Shown here one piece after another: positions 1 to 9,037 of a DNA stretch of 64,000 nt (the stretch's first letter is position 1; each line of letters begins with the position of its first letter). The translations under genes and the position numbers were made by a program. The notes beneath the pieces were generated by a model. That model was not told the DNA's origin. It ran no database searches and saw only the letters and a program-made list of their open reading frames with translations. Source of the DNA: Segetibacter aerophilus (lineage in GTDB: Bacteria > Bacteroidota > Bacteroidia > Chitinophagales > Chitinophagaceae); assembly GCF_007991655.1 (NCBI RefSeq), contig NZ_BJYT01000001.1, positions 682,001-746,000 of the forward strand, in the 5' to 3' direction.

Positions 1-113
1 GAATGACTAGACAAAATCAGTTGAGAATGCGTGTAAGGATAGTTTACTCCAGGATATAAGTGAAAGGTTTCAAACCTTATCTTTGCCAGCATTTTAAAAA
101 TACTAAACCAACT

Positions 114-1367
114 ATGCCTTATTTATTTACCTCGGAAAGTGTTTCTGAAGGACATCCTGATAAAGTGGCTGACCAGATCAGTGATGCATTAATTGATAAT
201 TTTTTGGCTTTCGATCCGCAAAGTAAAGTTGCTTGTGAAACCTTAGTTACTACTGGCCAGGTCATTCTTGCCGGTGAAGTAAAAAGTAAAGCTTACCTCG
301 ATGTGCAGGAAATTGCACGAGGTGTAATCCGTAAGATAGGCTATACTAAGAGCGAATACATGTTTGAGGCTAATAGCTGCGGCGTTCTATCAGCCATTCA
401 CGAGCAGTCTTCAGATATTAATCAGGGGGTTGACAAGCAGGTAAAAGAGGAGCAAGGGGCTGGTGACCAGGGGATGATGTTTGGCTATGCGACTAATGAG
501 ACCGAGTCTTATATGCCTTTGGCCCTTGATCTAGCTCACAAACTTTTACTCGAATTAGCCGTATTGCGAAGAGAAAATGGCATCATCAGTTATCTTAGAC
601 CCGACGCTAAAAGCCAGGTTACGCTAGAGTACGACGACAATAATCAACCGGTAAGAATCGATGCAATTGTTATTTCCACTCAACATGATGATTTCGGTCC
701 TGAGGAAACAATGCTTGCAAAGATTAAAAGTGATATTATTAATATTCTGATCCCGAGGGTAAAAAGTAAATACCAAAAATATAATCACCTTTTCACCAAC
801 GATATTAAATATCACATTAATCCAACGGGCAAGTTTGTTATTGGCGGACCTCATGGAGATACAGGCTTAACCGGGCGTAAAATTATTGTTGATACTTACG
901 GCGGGAAAGGTGCTCATGGAGGCGGTGCTTTCAGTGGTAAAGATCCTTCTAAAGTTGACCGTAGTGCAGCATATGCAACTCGTCACATTGCTAAAAACCT
1001 TGTTTCTGCCGGCCTTTGTAGTGAAGTGCTGGTTCAGGTGTCTTACGCGATTGGAGTTGCTCAACCAACCAGCATCTATGTAAATACTTATGGCACTGCA
1101 AAAGTTAGTATGACGGATGGTGAAATTGCAAAGCTGGTTGAAGGAATTTTTGACATGCGTCCTTACTTTATTGAGCAGCGTTTAAAACTAAGATCACCTA
1201 TTTATAGTGAAACCGCAGCTTATGGTCATATGGGTCGTGAGCCGGAAGTTAAGACTAAGCAATTTGTAACACCCGCTGGTGAAATAAAAACGATAGAAGT
1301 TGAACTGTTCACATGGGAAAAACTAGATCATGTTGAAAAGGTAAAACAAGCATTTAAGCTATCTTAA
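114..1367 (+). CDS. metK: S-adenosylmethionine synthase
   Basis: Cytoplasmic enzyme making S-adenosylmethionine from methionine and ATP. All hallmark motifs are present: GHPDK near residues 13-17 (substrate-binding His and Asp), GAGDQG at 115-120, the [12 protein letters not shown] stretch, and the glycine-rich [19 protein letters not shown] block. A GTG 54 bases upstream would add 18 residues, but the family N-terminus ([10 protein letters not shown]) starts at this ATG. The resulting 417 residues fit the family length. A strong terminator hairpin follows the stop, so the gene probably forms a single-gene unit. Identity is very secure. Confidence 0.98.
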   Translation: MPYLFTSESVSEGHPDKVADQISDALIDNFLAFDPQSKVACETLVTTGQVILAGEVKSKAYLDVQEIARGVIRKIGYTKSEYMFEANSCGVLSAIHEQSSDINQGVDKQVKEEQGAGDQGMMFGYATNETESYMPLALDLAHKLLLELAVLRRENGIISYLRPDAKSQVTLEYDDNNQPVRIDAIVISTQHDDFGPEETMLAKIKSDIINILIPRVKSKYQKYNHLFTNDIKYHINPTGKFVIGGPHGDTGLTGRKIIVDTYGGKGAHGGGAFSGKDPSKVDRSAAYATRHIAKNLVSAGLCSEVLVQVSYAIGVAQPTSIYVNTYGTAKVSMTDGEIAKLVEGIFDMRPYFIEQRLKLRSPIYSETAAYGHMGREPEVKTKQFVTPAGEIKTIEVELFTWEKLDHVEKVKQAFKLS

Positions 1368-1388
1368 AAAAGCTAATAAAATACTTCA

Positions 1389-1419
1389 AACCTCTGTTCT
1401 AAAAAACAGAGGTTTTTTT
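1389..1419 (+). terminator. Rho-independent terminator after metK
   Basis: A perfect 10-bp stem (AACCTCTGTT / AACAGAGGTT) with a short A-rich loop is followed by a run of seven T. It lies 22 bases after the metK stop. Confidence 0.9.
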
Positions 1420-1445
1420 GTTTCCAGCAGAAGAGCCGCGATTAA

Positions 1446-1592
1446 ACATCGTTGCGACGCTCCGTTCTACATTTATATTACTATTGATCATTTGATGCCA
1501 TTTTTTGCAATACCAAATACTTGATTTTGAGTAGCTAGTTTTCCTGGTTGAACAATGGACAATCAGTTAAAGGGAGTGACACAACGATGCTG
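1446..1592. repeat. Paired inverted copy of the intergenic GTGACACAACGATG repeat
   Basis: The left arm (1446-1466, minus strand) reads AACGGAGCGTCGCAACGATG. The right arm (1571-1592, plus strand) reads GGGAGTGACACAACGATGCTG. The arms face each other across about 105 bp of AT-rich sequence and are near-complementary, so the element could fold back as one hairpin or represent a small non-autonomous mobile element. It occupies most of the 300-bp gap between metK and the methyltransferase gene; I see nothing else in that gap besides the metK terminator and the promoter-like box before the next gene. Confidence 0.75.
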
Positions 1593-1709
1593 ATTTGGGT
1601 TGTAAAGATCACCCAAAAAATCTTTCTTCTTTACTGAAAACGCTTGCTGTTTGGTTCAAACTATCATTGTCTTCCTTTTCTATTTTTCAGGCCATATTTA
1701 ATTTAGTCT

Positions 1710-1717
1710 TTACTTTG
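1710..1717 (+). promoter_or_regulatory. Bacteroidetes-type -7 box just before the TrmH-family gene
   Basis: TTACTTTG ends 5 bases before the ATG and resembles the TAnnTTTG -7 consensus of Bacteroidetes with one mismatch. No good TTG -33 element is visible. If real, the transcript would be leaderless or nearly so. Confidence 0.35.
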
Positions 1718-1722
1718 CCGTT

Positions 1723-2499
1723 ATGAATTTTCGAAACCAGCCCCAGAAGGCAAGACCAAAAAAGAATACATTAATTGTAGGCAGAAGTAAAGTAATTGAA
1801 GCAATACAGCAAGGCAAACAATTGGAAAGAATTTACCTGGTTAGCACTATTCATGGTGAGGTTATAGATGAAATTAAAAGGCTCGCAACCGACAAGCAAA
1901 TTCCCATTAATAAAGTACCTGTTGAAAAGTTAAATGGTTTTAATGTAAGCAATCACGAAGGCTGCATCGCTGTCATTTCGAAAGTGCAATACCAGGATTT
2001 GCAGGAAGTGATTTCTTATATCGTAGATAAAGGTGAAGTGCCGTTGTTTTTAATGCTGGATGGAATTACAGATGTAAGAAACATTGGGGCACTTGCAAGA
2101 ACCGCTTTGTGCTGCGGGGTTCATGCCATCATTATACCCGAGAAAGGAGTGGGCGCTTTGAATGAAGATGCCATAGCAACATCGGCCGGAGCGCTGGAAA
2201 AAGTAGCGATATGCAGGGTAAACAGTTTGATGAAAGCAGTTGACGAATTGCACATGAATGGCATAAAAGTATTCGCCAGTGAAATGACTGCTGAAGAAAA
2301 TCTTTTTGATGTACAATTACAAGAACCTGCAGCAATCGTAATGGGAAGCGAGGATAAGGGAATTTACCCGGCGCTAATGAAAGTTTGTGACGAACAATTC
2401 AAAATACCAATGAAAGGAAATTTTGAGTCATTAAACGTATCAGTTGCTGCGGGAATGATCTTATACGAGGCAATGAAGCAAAGAATGGAAGCTAAGTAA
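1723..2499 (+). CDS. rlmB: TrmH/SpoU family 23S rRNA 2'-O-ribose methyltransferase (RlmB type)
   Basis: SAM-dependent SPOUT methyltransferase predicted to modify a guanosine ribose in 23S rRNA. An N-terminal L30e-like substrate-binding domain (about residues 15-95, containing IVGRSKVIEAIQQGK) precedes the SPOUT domain. All three SPOUT motifs are visible: NIGALARTA, IVMGSEDKGI, and IPMKGNFESLNVSVAAGM, which forms the trefoil knot that binds SAM. Length 258 matches RlmB. Paralogues such as TrmH or RlmH-like SpoU proteins share these motifs, so the exact target nucleotide is inferred. It follows metK in the same direction but behind a terminator. Confidence 0.9.
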   Translation: MNFRNQPQKARPKKNTLIVGRSKVIEAIQQGKQLERIYLVSTIHGEVIDEIKRLATDKQIPINKVPVEKLNGFNVSNHEGCIAVISKVQYQDLQEVISYIVDKGEVPLFLMLDGITDVRNIGALARTALCCGVHAIIIPEKGVGALNEDAIATSAGALEKVAICRVNSLMKAVDELHMNGIKVFASEMTAEENLFDVQLQEPAAIVMGSEDKGIYPALMKVCDEQFKIPMKGNFESLNVSVAAGMILYEAMKQRMEAK

Positions 2500-2525
2500 C
2501 GAGCGGAAGTACAACTAAGTTCTGT

Positions 2526-3557
2526 TTAAAAATGAAGGAGATGAAAAACAAATTTTCCTTTAGAGTTATACTCAAGAGACGGGGCTGGAAACTTAAAGGC
2601 ATTTAGAGCACCTAATGCTAGTTTTAAGAATTTACTTTTTGTCTTGATTTTTGTAAGATCTATATCAGGAGAAATGTAATACTGCCTGTACCTCGCGATG
2701 TCGCGTCGATCGAAAGTTATAGCACCTGTTTTATCACGTGCAACATTACTTAAAGCCCCAAACATTCCATCTGCACCATAGCCAAACGCTACACCTAACC
2801 AGGAAGGTAAGTTTGAAGCACGCATAAAAGATGTAAGATTGGCGCTTAACCAATAAGTTTGTCCGTTGTAATCTTTAATAAACTGCTGACTAAAACCGCT
2901 GCCGTATAAACTGTTAGCCCGCATTTTTAAATCACTTGAGCTATAATCCTTCTTATGGAATGAGAACTTGAATTTAATTCGTTGTTCATTCCACTGTAGC
3001 TCCTGGCCGATTAATAGACCCACTCCAAAAAAATTTGAGCCCATATCGCCCCAACTCCAACCCCATTCTGAACTGAAGCCGTCCATTGTTTCTATAATTG
3101 ATTGGTAGCCTAATGCACTTAAGCCTCCAATCCACGCACTTTTTCTTCTTGACATTCCGGCCCAACGCCACATTTCCATACTTCCGTAACCTTCAATGTA
3201 AGCGCTATACGCATGTCCAACTTTATCAACCTGCTTCCACTCATTGTTGTCGTCGAAAAAATGAAAGCTGGTTTGCGGGTAGTTTTTATACCAGTCAGAA
3301 TACAGTCCGATCATGGTTGCTCCATAGCCTAAGATATTTGCCGCAGCTACCATTTTCACCCGTTTTTTGTTTAAAGTAGGATTTGAAGAATCTGGAGCTA
3401 CATTATATTTTGGGAAAAGTAGTGAGGGCGTAATCTGAGAAATGACAACGCTGCTGTCAGCCGTGAGTTCTTGAGCGAAAGTAGAAAAGGGAAATAAAAA
3501 AATAAGAAAGATATAAGCAGGTAACATTTGTCTTCCTCTTGCCAACCGGGTCTTCAT
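2526..3557 (-). CDS. DUF2279 family exported protein
   Basis: Predicted cell-envelope protein of unknown function. A hydrophobic signal segment near residues 11-29 (LPAYIFLIFLFPF) ends at an FAQ-type cleavage site. The central part (residues about 105-215) has the family pattern KVGHAYSAYIEGYGSMEMWRW and a Gly-rich segment ending WGWSWGDMGSNFFG. A second Met at residue 11 is an equally plausible start (3527). It runs convergently with the upstream methyltransferase gene and divergently from the sugar mutase, so it is probably a lone unit. No catalytic motif is evident. Confidence 0.8.
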   Translation of the reverse strand: MKTRLARGRQMLPAYIFLIFLFPFSTFAQELTADSSVVISQITPSLLFPKYNVAPDSSNPTLNKKRVKMVAAANILGYGATMIGLYSDWYKNYPQTSFHFFDDNNEWKQVDKVGHAYSAYIEGYGSMEMWRWAGMSRRKSAWIGGLSALGYQSIIETMDGFSSEWGWSWGDMGSNFFGVGLLIGQELQWNEQRIKFKFSFHKKDYSSSDLKMRANSLYGSGFSQQFIKDYNGQTYWLSANLTSFMRASNLPSWLGVAFGYGADGMFGALSNVARDKTGAITFDRRDIARYRQYYISPDIDLTKIKTKSKFLKLALGALNAFKFPAPSLEYNSKGKFVFHLLHF

Positions 3558-3738
3558 AACTCAAACGTACGTGATAAAAATATATAAGGCTTTACTTTTG
3601 AACGCTTTAATAAGTAATTTTTTCTTAAACTTGCGCTCTTAATTAATCGGTTATTATTGTACAAACGGGTTTGAATAATTAACCTTGAATCTTTCAAACG
3701 ACGCGTAATCGATTAAATTGTGAACAAGGCGTTGGTGT

Positions 3739-3790
3739 TGAACGGAGCGTCGCAACGATGGCAAATAAAGGCTGTAAAGCTGGTATCATA
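3739..3790 (+). repeat. Intergenic repeat copy (GCGTCGCAACGATG variant)
   Basis: Single arm AACGGAGCGTCGCAACGATG at 3741-3760, followed by the tail AAAGCTGGTATCATAA at 3775-3790 that recurs after two other copies (8951 and 49737). It sits in the divergent region between the DUF2279 gene and the sugar mutase gene, 31 bases before the latter. Confidence 0.75.
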
Positions 3791-3820
3791 ATTATGTACT
3801 TTCATTAAAAGCGTAAAAAT

Positions 3821-5548
3821 ATGGATGCTGCTATTTTAGAAAAAGCAAATGTATGGTTGAACGGAAATTATGACCAGGCGACGAAAGATGAAATCAGGCA
3901 TTTGCAGGAGACTGCTCCTGACGAACTTGCTGAGTCATTTTATCGAAGCCTCGAATTCGGAACGGGAGGGCTGCGGGGAATAATGGGAGTTGGTACGAAC
4001 CGGATGAATAAATATACTGTTGGCATGGCGACGCAGGGATTTGCTAACTACCTGAAAAGTGTGTATGGAACTGCAGAGATAAAAGTTGCAATTGCCCATG
4101 ACTGTCGCAATAACAGCCGTTTTTTTGCTGAAACTACGGCCAATGTTTTTGCAGCAAATGGCATTAAAGTCTATCTTTTTGAGGCACTAAGACCAACACC
4201 GGAATTGTCTTACACCATTCGCCATCTTGGTTGTCAAGCCGGCGTTGTTTTGACTGCATCACATAATCCGAAAGAGTATAATGGATATAAAGCTTATTGG
4301 AACGATGGTGGACAGCTCGTGCCACCACACGATAAGAACGTAATAAAAGAAGTAGACGCCATTACCAGCGTTGATGAAGTGTTGTTTACCGGCGGAGAAG
4401 AAAATATCTCGATACTAGGTAAGGGAATGGATGACGCTTTTATTGATATGGTAAAAAGCCTCAGCATTTATCCTGATGTGATTGAAAAGCAAAAAGACCT
4501 TAAAATCGTTTATACCCCGATACACGGTACCGGCATTACGTTGATGCCACAAGTGCTCGAACGCTTCGGCTTTACCAACGTTACGATCGTTGAAGAACAG
4601 GCAACACCAGATGGCAACTTTCCCACCGTTGTTTATCCAAACCCCGAGGAAAGTGAGGCGATGAGCATTGGGCTCAAAAAAGCGAAGGAGATCGATGCAG
4701 ACATTTTATTAGGCACCGATCCAGATAGCGATCGTGTAGGGATTGCAATAAAAAATACCAAAGGTGAATGGGTTTTAATGAACGGAAACCAAACCGCTGT
4801 GCTCGCCTTTAACTACATGATAGAAGCAAGGAAAGTCAAAGGAATTGCACAACCGAACGATATGGTTATTAAAACCATCGTTACTACAAATTTGATTGAT
4901 GATATCGCTGCTGCAAGTGGCGTAACATGTTATAATGTACTGACCGGTTTCAAATGGATCGCGGAATTGATTACAGAAAAGTTGGGCAAGGAGAATTACA
5001 TAATTGGGGGAGAAGAAAGTTATGGCCTGATGATAGGAGATAAGATCAGGGATAAAGATGCAATTTCTGCCGTCGCCATACTGTGTGAAATGGCAGCTTA
5101 CCAGAAGAACCAGGGACAAAGCCTGTTTGAGAAATTGATTGATCTGTATGTGCAATATGGCTATTATAAGGAGGGACTTATTTCAATAACTAAAAAAGGG
5201 ATGCGTGGAGCTGAAGAGATTGCTGAGATGATGCAAGGTTTTAGAGACAATCCTCCGGCTACCATTAATGGCTCTCCGGTAGTGCAATTGCTGGACTATC
5301 AAACCCAAGTTGGAAAAAATCTGCAAGGTGGAAATGTCTGGGATATAGAATTGCCGAAGAGTAACGTGCTTCAGTTTATTTTAGAAGATGGTTCGAAAAT
5401 ATCTGCTCGCCCCAGCGGCACTGAACCTAAGATCAAATTTTACTTCAGTGTAAAAACAAAGCTCGAAAGTGCTGAGAAGTTTGATGAAACAGAAAAGCAA
5501 ATGGATGATAAAATAAAAGCTATTATAGCCGACATGAAATTGAAATAA
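3821..5548 (+). CDS. Phosphoglucomutase / phosphomannomutase family enzyme
   Basis: Cytoplasmic alpha-D-phosphohexomutase interconverting hexose 1- and 6-phosphates (glucose and/or mannose), feeding glycolysis and cell-wall sugar synthesis. The four family signatures are in order: the phosphoserine loop TASHNPKEYNGYK (Ser147), the metal-binding loop GTDPDSDRVGIA, the sugar-specificity loop GGEESYG, and the phosphate-binding loop RPSGTEPKIKFY near the C-terminus. Length 575 matches the PGM2-like branch common in Bacteroidetes and Firmicutes. Glucose versus mannose preference cannot be read from sequence. A terminator hairpin follows. Confidence 0.95.
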   Translation: MDAAILEKANVWLNGNYDQATKDEIRHLQETAPDELAESFYRSLEFGTGGLRGIMGVGTNRMNKYTVGMATQGFANYLKSVYGTAEIKVAIAHDCRNNSRFFAETTANVFAANGIKVYLFEALRPTPELSYTIRHLGCQAGVVLTASHNPKEYNGYKAYWNDGGQLVPPHDKNVIKEVDAITSVDEVLFTGGEENISILGKGMDDAFIDMVKSLSIYPDVIEKQKDLKIVYTPIHGTGITLMPQVLERFGFTNVTIVEEQATPDGNFPTVVYPNPEESEAMSIGLKKAKEIDADILLGTDPDSDRVGIAIKNTKGEWVLMNGNQTAVLAFNYMIEARKVKGIAQPNDMVIKTIVTTNLIDDIAAASGVTCYNVLTGFKWIAELITEKLGKENYIIGGEESYGLMIGDKIRDKDAISAVAILCEMAAYQKNQGQSLFEKLIDLYVQYGYYKEGLISITKKGMRGAEEIAEMMQGFRDNPPATINGSPVVQLLDYQTQVGKNLQGGNVWDIELPKSNVLQFILEDGSKISARPSGTEPKIKFYFSVKTKLESAEKFDETEKQMDDKIKAIIADMKLK

Positions 5549-5572
5549 ATAAGAATCTGTGTCAAATAGCTT

Positions 5573-5607
5573 CAAAGAAGGCTGTCTAAAAAAGGCAGCC
5601 TTCTTTG
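5573..5607. terminator. Bidirectional terminator hairpin
   Basis: A 12-bp perfect stem (CAAAGAAGGCTG / CAGCCTTCTTTG) lies between two convergent genes. Its core, AAGGCTGTCTAA...GGCAGCCTT, recurs in inverted orientation at 60956-60983. Confidence 0.75.
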
Positions 5608-5643
5608 ATTTTAGCCCGCATGTACCAAATAGGTTTGCATCTG

Positions 5644-5666
5644 AAGGGAGTGACACAACGATGCTG
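5644..5666 (+). repeat. Intergenic repeat copy
   Basis: GGGAGTGACACAACGATGCTG, identical over the core to the right arm at 1572-1592. It sits between convergent genes, about 90 bases beyond the PorP-family stop. No facing arm was found nearby. Confidence 0.75.
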
Positions 5667-5753
5667 CTATGAAAAGCAACCGTTGGAACGGAAATCAAAA
5701 AATCTATTTTAGCTTAAGCTAATCCAGTAGTAAAAACTAAGTTCAGAAAGCTT

Positions 5754-6755
5754 TTAAAATTTTGGACAAGGAAGCCCGTGGGAACCCGGAGTCTTTTTGA
5801 TATAAATAAGAGAAATTTCTATACCGCCTCTAGACTGCGAGGCTGCTTTCAAAGAAGATGTATTCACATCGTAAGTAGCGCCCAAACGAAAATTGCTAAA
5901 CTCGAGACCGATATAAGGAATTAAGGCATCGTTTAATCTTGCCCATCCACCGAAGTAAATACTTGTTGGTTTGTCGCCTTCTGCAAAAGGAACTTCGTAC
6001 GCACCTCCAAACACAGTTTCAGCTGCCCCTGCCTGAATACTATACAATGCACTCAAGTGAATTGTACCATTGTTACCGACCGGAAAATATCCACCGCCAT
6101 GAAACGTAGTGCGTGGATTTAGCAAGAAGAAAGTCCCTGTAAAGTGTTGCTTTGGCCTGGTTATATGGTACATTGAAATGCCTGCGTAGAAATTATTTTT
6201 ATCAGTGGTACTGCCGCTGTAAAGGACTCCGGCATTTAGATCGAAATAATTATTTTTAAGAGTGGAGCTATTAAAAACTTCAGAAGTTGTACCGGTAAAA
6301 CCAAAGGGCGTTAGCTGGTCTTCAAATTTAAGATCCGCAACATTCAGCAGCATATTGCTGTACGTTGCCTGAAAGCCGGCTCCGATTTGAGAAAATCCGT
6401 CCTCATCCAAACCTTTATGAAAGGCTGTTGATACTGACAAGTAATTAAACTTGAGCGCACTGTTAGCACTTTGATCAGAAAAACCCATAATGCCAACTCC
6501 CCATGTGTCTGTGGAAGAAATGCGATTGCGCAAAATGGGCATGTCAGCGGAAACGGTTGTTGTAGTGAATGCGCGATTTATGGTAGGCCATTGGTTTCTG
6601 TAATTTCCCGTGACGCGCAAGTCGCCATCAAACTTTCCTGTGAGGGCAGGGTTCAACGTTAGAGGGGATGCAAAAAACTGGGAGAAGTGAGGGTCCTGAG
6701 CCTCCACCTTGTGCAGCAAGCAAAGAAAAAATAATACTAGAAAAACTTTTGGCAT
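5754..6755 (-). CDS. PorP/SprF family type IX secretion system membrane protein
   Basis: Predicted outer-membrane protein of the PorP/SprF family, which in Bacteroidetes supports type IX secretion or gliding-motility adhesin export. It starts with a signal peptide (cleavage after VEA), then the family opening QDPHFSQFFASPLTLNPALTG with the NPA(L/Y)TG core and the YRNQWP segment. The rest alternates Gly/aromatic beta strands typical of a barrel. Length 333 is typical. Orphan PorP/SprF paralogues are numerous and are often paired with a large secreted partner; none is adjacent here, so its specific cargo is unknown. Confidence 0.9.
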   Translation of the reverse strand: MPKVFLVLFFLCLLHKVEAQDPHFSQFFASPLTLNPALTGKFDGDLRVTGNYRNQWPTINRAFTTTTVSADMPILRNRISSTDTWGVGIMGFSDQSANSALKFNYLSVSTAFHKGLDEDGFSQIGAGFQATYSNMLLNVADLKFEDQLTPFGFTGTTSEVFNSSTLKNNYFDLNAGVLYSGSTTDKNNFYAGISMYHITRPKQHFTGTFFLLNPRTTFHGGGYFPVGNNGTIHLSALYSIQAGAAETVFGGAYEVPFAEGDKPTSIYFGGWARLNDALIPYIGLEFSNFRLGATYDVNTSSLKAASQSRGGIEISLIYIKKTPGSHGLPCPKF

Positions 6756-6828
6756 TAATGGTGGTTAACTGTTTTAATAGACATATCTAATATACAACAT
6801 GTTGCTTTAGCTCGACATTTTCCTGCAA

Positions 6829-7479
6829 CTACATTTGCATTTTTGTACCAAATGCAAGATCGCCCGCATCGCCAAGGCCGGGGACGATATAGCCTTTTGC
6901 GGTTAGTTCGTCGTCTATTTCACCGCACCAGATCGTTGCATCTGGCTCCTCCATTTGTACATATTCAATTCCAACAGTACAGGCAATCGCTGCAACAATA
7001 TGTATTTGTGCAGGGGCGCCGTCGTTTTTCATGAACTGTATGGTCTTAACGAGCGAAGAACCAGTGGCAAGCATAGGGTCGCTGATGATCACAATCCTTC
7101 CTTCCAAAGGCGGGCAACTCATGTACTCGAGGTTAATCTCGTAACTGCCGTCGTGCTTATGCTTACGATAGGCTGAAATAAAAGCGTTGTCAGCACGGTC
7201 AAAATAATTAAGCATACCTGTATGCATAGGTAATCCTGCTCGTAGGATTGTGGCAAGTACCGGTTGTTCTTTTAACCTTTTGCAGTTGGCAATTCCAAGG
7301 GGAGTTTGAATTTCAACTTCTTCCCATTCTAGCTGCTGGCTTATTTCGTATGCAGCTACTTCTGCTATTCTTTCCAGGTTCCGTCTGAAACGCATGCGGT
7401 CAGTTTGGATCTCAGTGCTTCTTAATTCACCTACCCAATTACTGACCAAACTATGCTGTTCGCTTAAATTAATTACCAT
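6829..7479 (-). CDS. upp: Uracil phosphoribosyltransferase
   Basis: Pyrimidine salvage enzyme making UMP from uracil and PRPP. Motifs include ILRAGLPMHTGM, the PRPP-binding loop IISDPMLATGSSL and the uracil-binding C-terminal segment GYIVPGLGDAGDLAFG. The Arg-Lys containing loop SAYRKH matches the family. Length 216 fits. It is divergent from anmK with an 84-bp gap. The de novo gene pyrE lies about 2 kb away, giving a loose pyrimidine neighbourhood. Confidence 0.95.
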   Translation of the reverse strand: MVINLSEQHSLVSNWVGELRSTEIQTDRMRFRRNLERIAEVAAYEISQQLEWEEVEIQTPLGIANCKRLKEQPVLATILRAGLPMHTGMLNYFDRADNAFISAYRKHKHDGSYEINLEYMSCPPLEGRIVIISDPMLATGSSLVKTIQFMKNDGAPAQIHIVAAIACTVGIEYVQMEEPDATIWCGEIDDELTAKGYIVPGLGDAGDLAFGTKMQM

Positions 7480-7563
7480 AATAGAATTGCAGATTTCAAT
7501 TGTAGATTGCGGCGTGGAAATTACAGCAAATCTGTCATTCGCCTGTTAAAATCTTAGATACAA

Positions 7564-8661
7564 ATGTTTTATAGAGTTATCGGAATTATGAGTGGTTCTT
7601 CACTTGATGGGTTAGATATTGCTTTTGTTGAATTCGAAGAAACAGCTAGAAAATGGGGCTACGAAATTAAAGCAGCAAGTTGCCATCCTTACCCCGCAGA
7701 ATGGTTTCATAAACTACAAAATGCTACACAACTTTCAGCATACGATTATCTCTTGTTGCACACTTTGTATGGCAAGTATATTGGTGAACAGGTGAATGCA
7801 TTTATCGATCAGTTTGATCTGCATCACAAAGTTCAGCTGATCGCATCTCATGGTCATACAACGTTTCATTCTCCTGCAAATGGAATGACGGCCCAGTTAG
7901 GGGACGGGGCGGCAATTGCGGCTACAACCCAGATAAATGTAGTAAGCGATTTGCGTGCAATGGATGTGGCTTTTGGTGGACAAGGTGCACCAATAGTTCC
8001 GATTGGCGAGAAGCTCTTACTGGCTGACTATGCTTACTGTTTAAATCTTGGCGGAATTGCAAATTTGTCCTATAAAAGTCCAGACGGCTACATTGCATTT
8101 GACATTTGTGCGGCCAACAGAATACTTAATATGCTGGCAAAAACTGAAGGAAAAGAATTTGATGAAGGTGGGGCAATGGCTGCATCAGGAAAGGTCTATA
8201 CTCCTTTATTAACAAGGCTAAATGCGTTGAATTATTATTCGCTTCCTTATCCCAAATCTCTTGCAAACGCTTTTGGTACCGATGAAGTTTTTCCGCTTGT
8301 AAACGGGTTCGAAATTTCCAATGCCGACAAGTTAAGAACGTATGTGGAGCACGTAGTGATGCAGATCGGTTACGCGATACAAAAGCTAGGCAATGACGCT
8401 GCCGGACCTTCCAATAAACTATTGGTTACAGGTGGAGGTGCTTTTAATACTTTTCTTGTGCAACGTCTTACAAAGACTTTGGAGGCTTTTAATATAGACG
8501 TTGTCGTACCTGGAGCGATGCTGGTTAACTATAAAGAGGCTCTAGTTATGGCGTTAATCGGCGTGTTGAGATGGCGCGAAGAATACAATGTGCTTGATAC
8601 TGTAACCGGCGCTAGCCGTAGCAGCATTGGAGGGGCAGTGTGGATAGGGCAGGAGGCGTAA
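7564..8661 (+). CDS. anmK: Anhydro-N-acetylmuramic acid kinase
   Basis: Cytoplasmic kinase of peptidoglycan recycling: it phosphorylates and hydrolyses 1,6-anhydroMurNAc to MurNAc-6-phosphate. An ASKHA fold is indicated by GIMSGSSLDGLDIAF at residues 7-21 (phosphate loop), SHGHTTFHSP, the metal/base loop GGQGAPIVPIGEKLL, LNLGGIANLS, and the adenosine-site segment LLVTGGGAFNTFL. Length 365 fits the Bacteroidetes branch. No other recycling gene is adjacent. Identification is secure. Confidence 0.93.
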   Translation: MFYRVIGIMSGSSLDGLDIAFVEFEETARKWGYEIKAASCHPYPAEWFHKLQNATQLSAYDYLLLHTLYGKYIGEQVNAFIDQFDLHHKVQLIASHGHTTFHSPANGMTAQLGDGAAIAATTQINVVSDLRAMDVAFGGQGAPIVPIGEKLLLADYAYCLNLGGIANLSYKSPDGYIAFDICAANRILNMLAKTEGKEFDEGGAMAASGKVYTPLLTRLNALNYYSLPYPKSLANAFGTDEVFPLVNGFEISNADKLRTYVEHVVMQIGYAIQKLGNDAAGPSNKLLVTGGGAFNTFLVQRLTKTLEAFNIDVVVPGAMLVNYKEALVMALIGVLRWREEYNVLDTVTGASRSSIGGAVWIGQEA

Positions 8662-8795
8662 GTGAAGGTTCCCGACTACCATTTATTTGTTCGAGCTAGC
8701 TAGTATATGTGTATGTTTTGAACTTGAGCTACCAAGTGTTATTTCGCAAACAAGTCGGTAACCTTTTTTTTGACCGACCTCGTTACTCCGGTTTG

Positions 8796-8966
8796 TCATT
8801 GTTGCGACGCTCCGTTTATCTATTGTACTTCTATTAAACTTTCTTCAGCTGCTTACTTGCCTTACTTGTTAGGATAAGGGTTGTTATTTGAGGAAGCTGA
8901 ATAAAGGAAAAATAGTATAAGAGTGTGACACAACGATGCTAGAAAATAGAGCTAAAGCCGGTATCA
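8796..8966. repeat. Second paired inverted copy of the intergenic repeat
   Basis: The left arm (8796-8816, minus) reads AACGGAGCGTCGCAACAATG; the right arm (8919-8940, plus) reads GAGTGTGACACAACGATGCT. The spacer is about 104 bp, almost the same as at 1446-1592, although its sequence differs. The tail AAAGCCGGTATCAAAAT follows at 8954. The 376-bp convergent gap between anmK and the NUDIX gene holds little else that I can identify. Confidence 0.75.
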
Positions 8967-9037
8967 AAATAACTACTTTGAAGTAAAAAGTGACCTATTT
9001 CGTTTTTTGGTAAAATGCCCGTTTTTAGTTTAAACCT

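Noticed and set aside
60-113. GTG-initiated extension of metK by 18 residues
   Set aside because: The residues before the ATG at 114 do not resemble the family N-terminus, and the protein from 114 has normal length.
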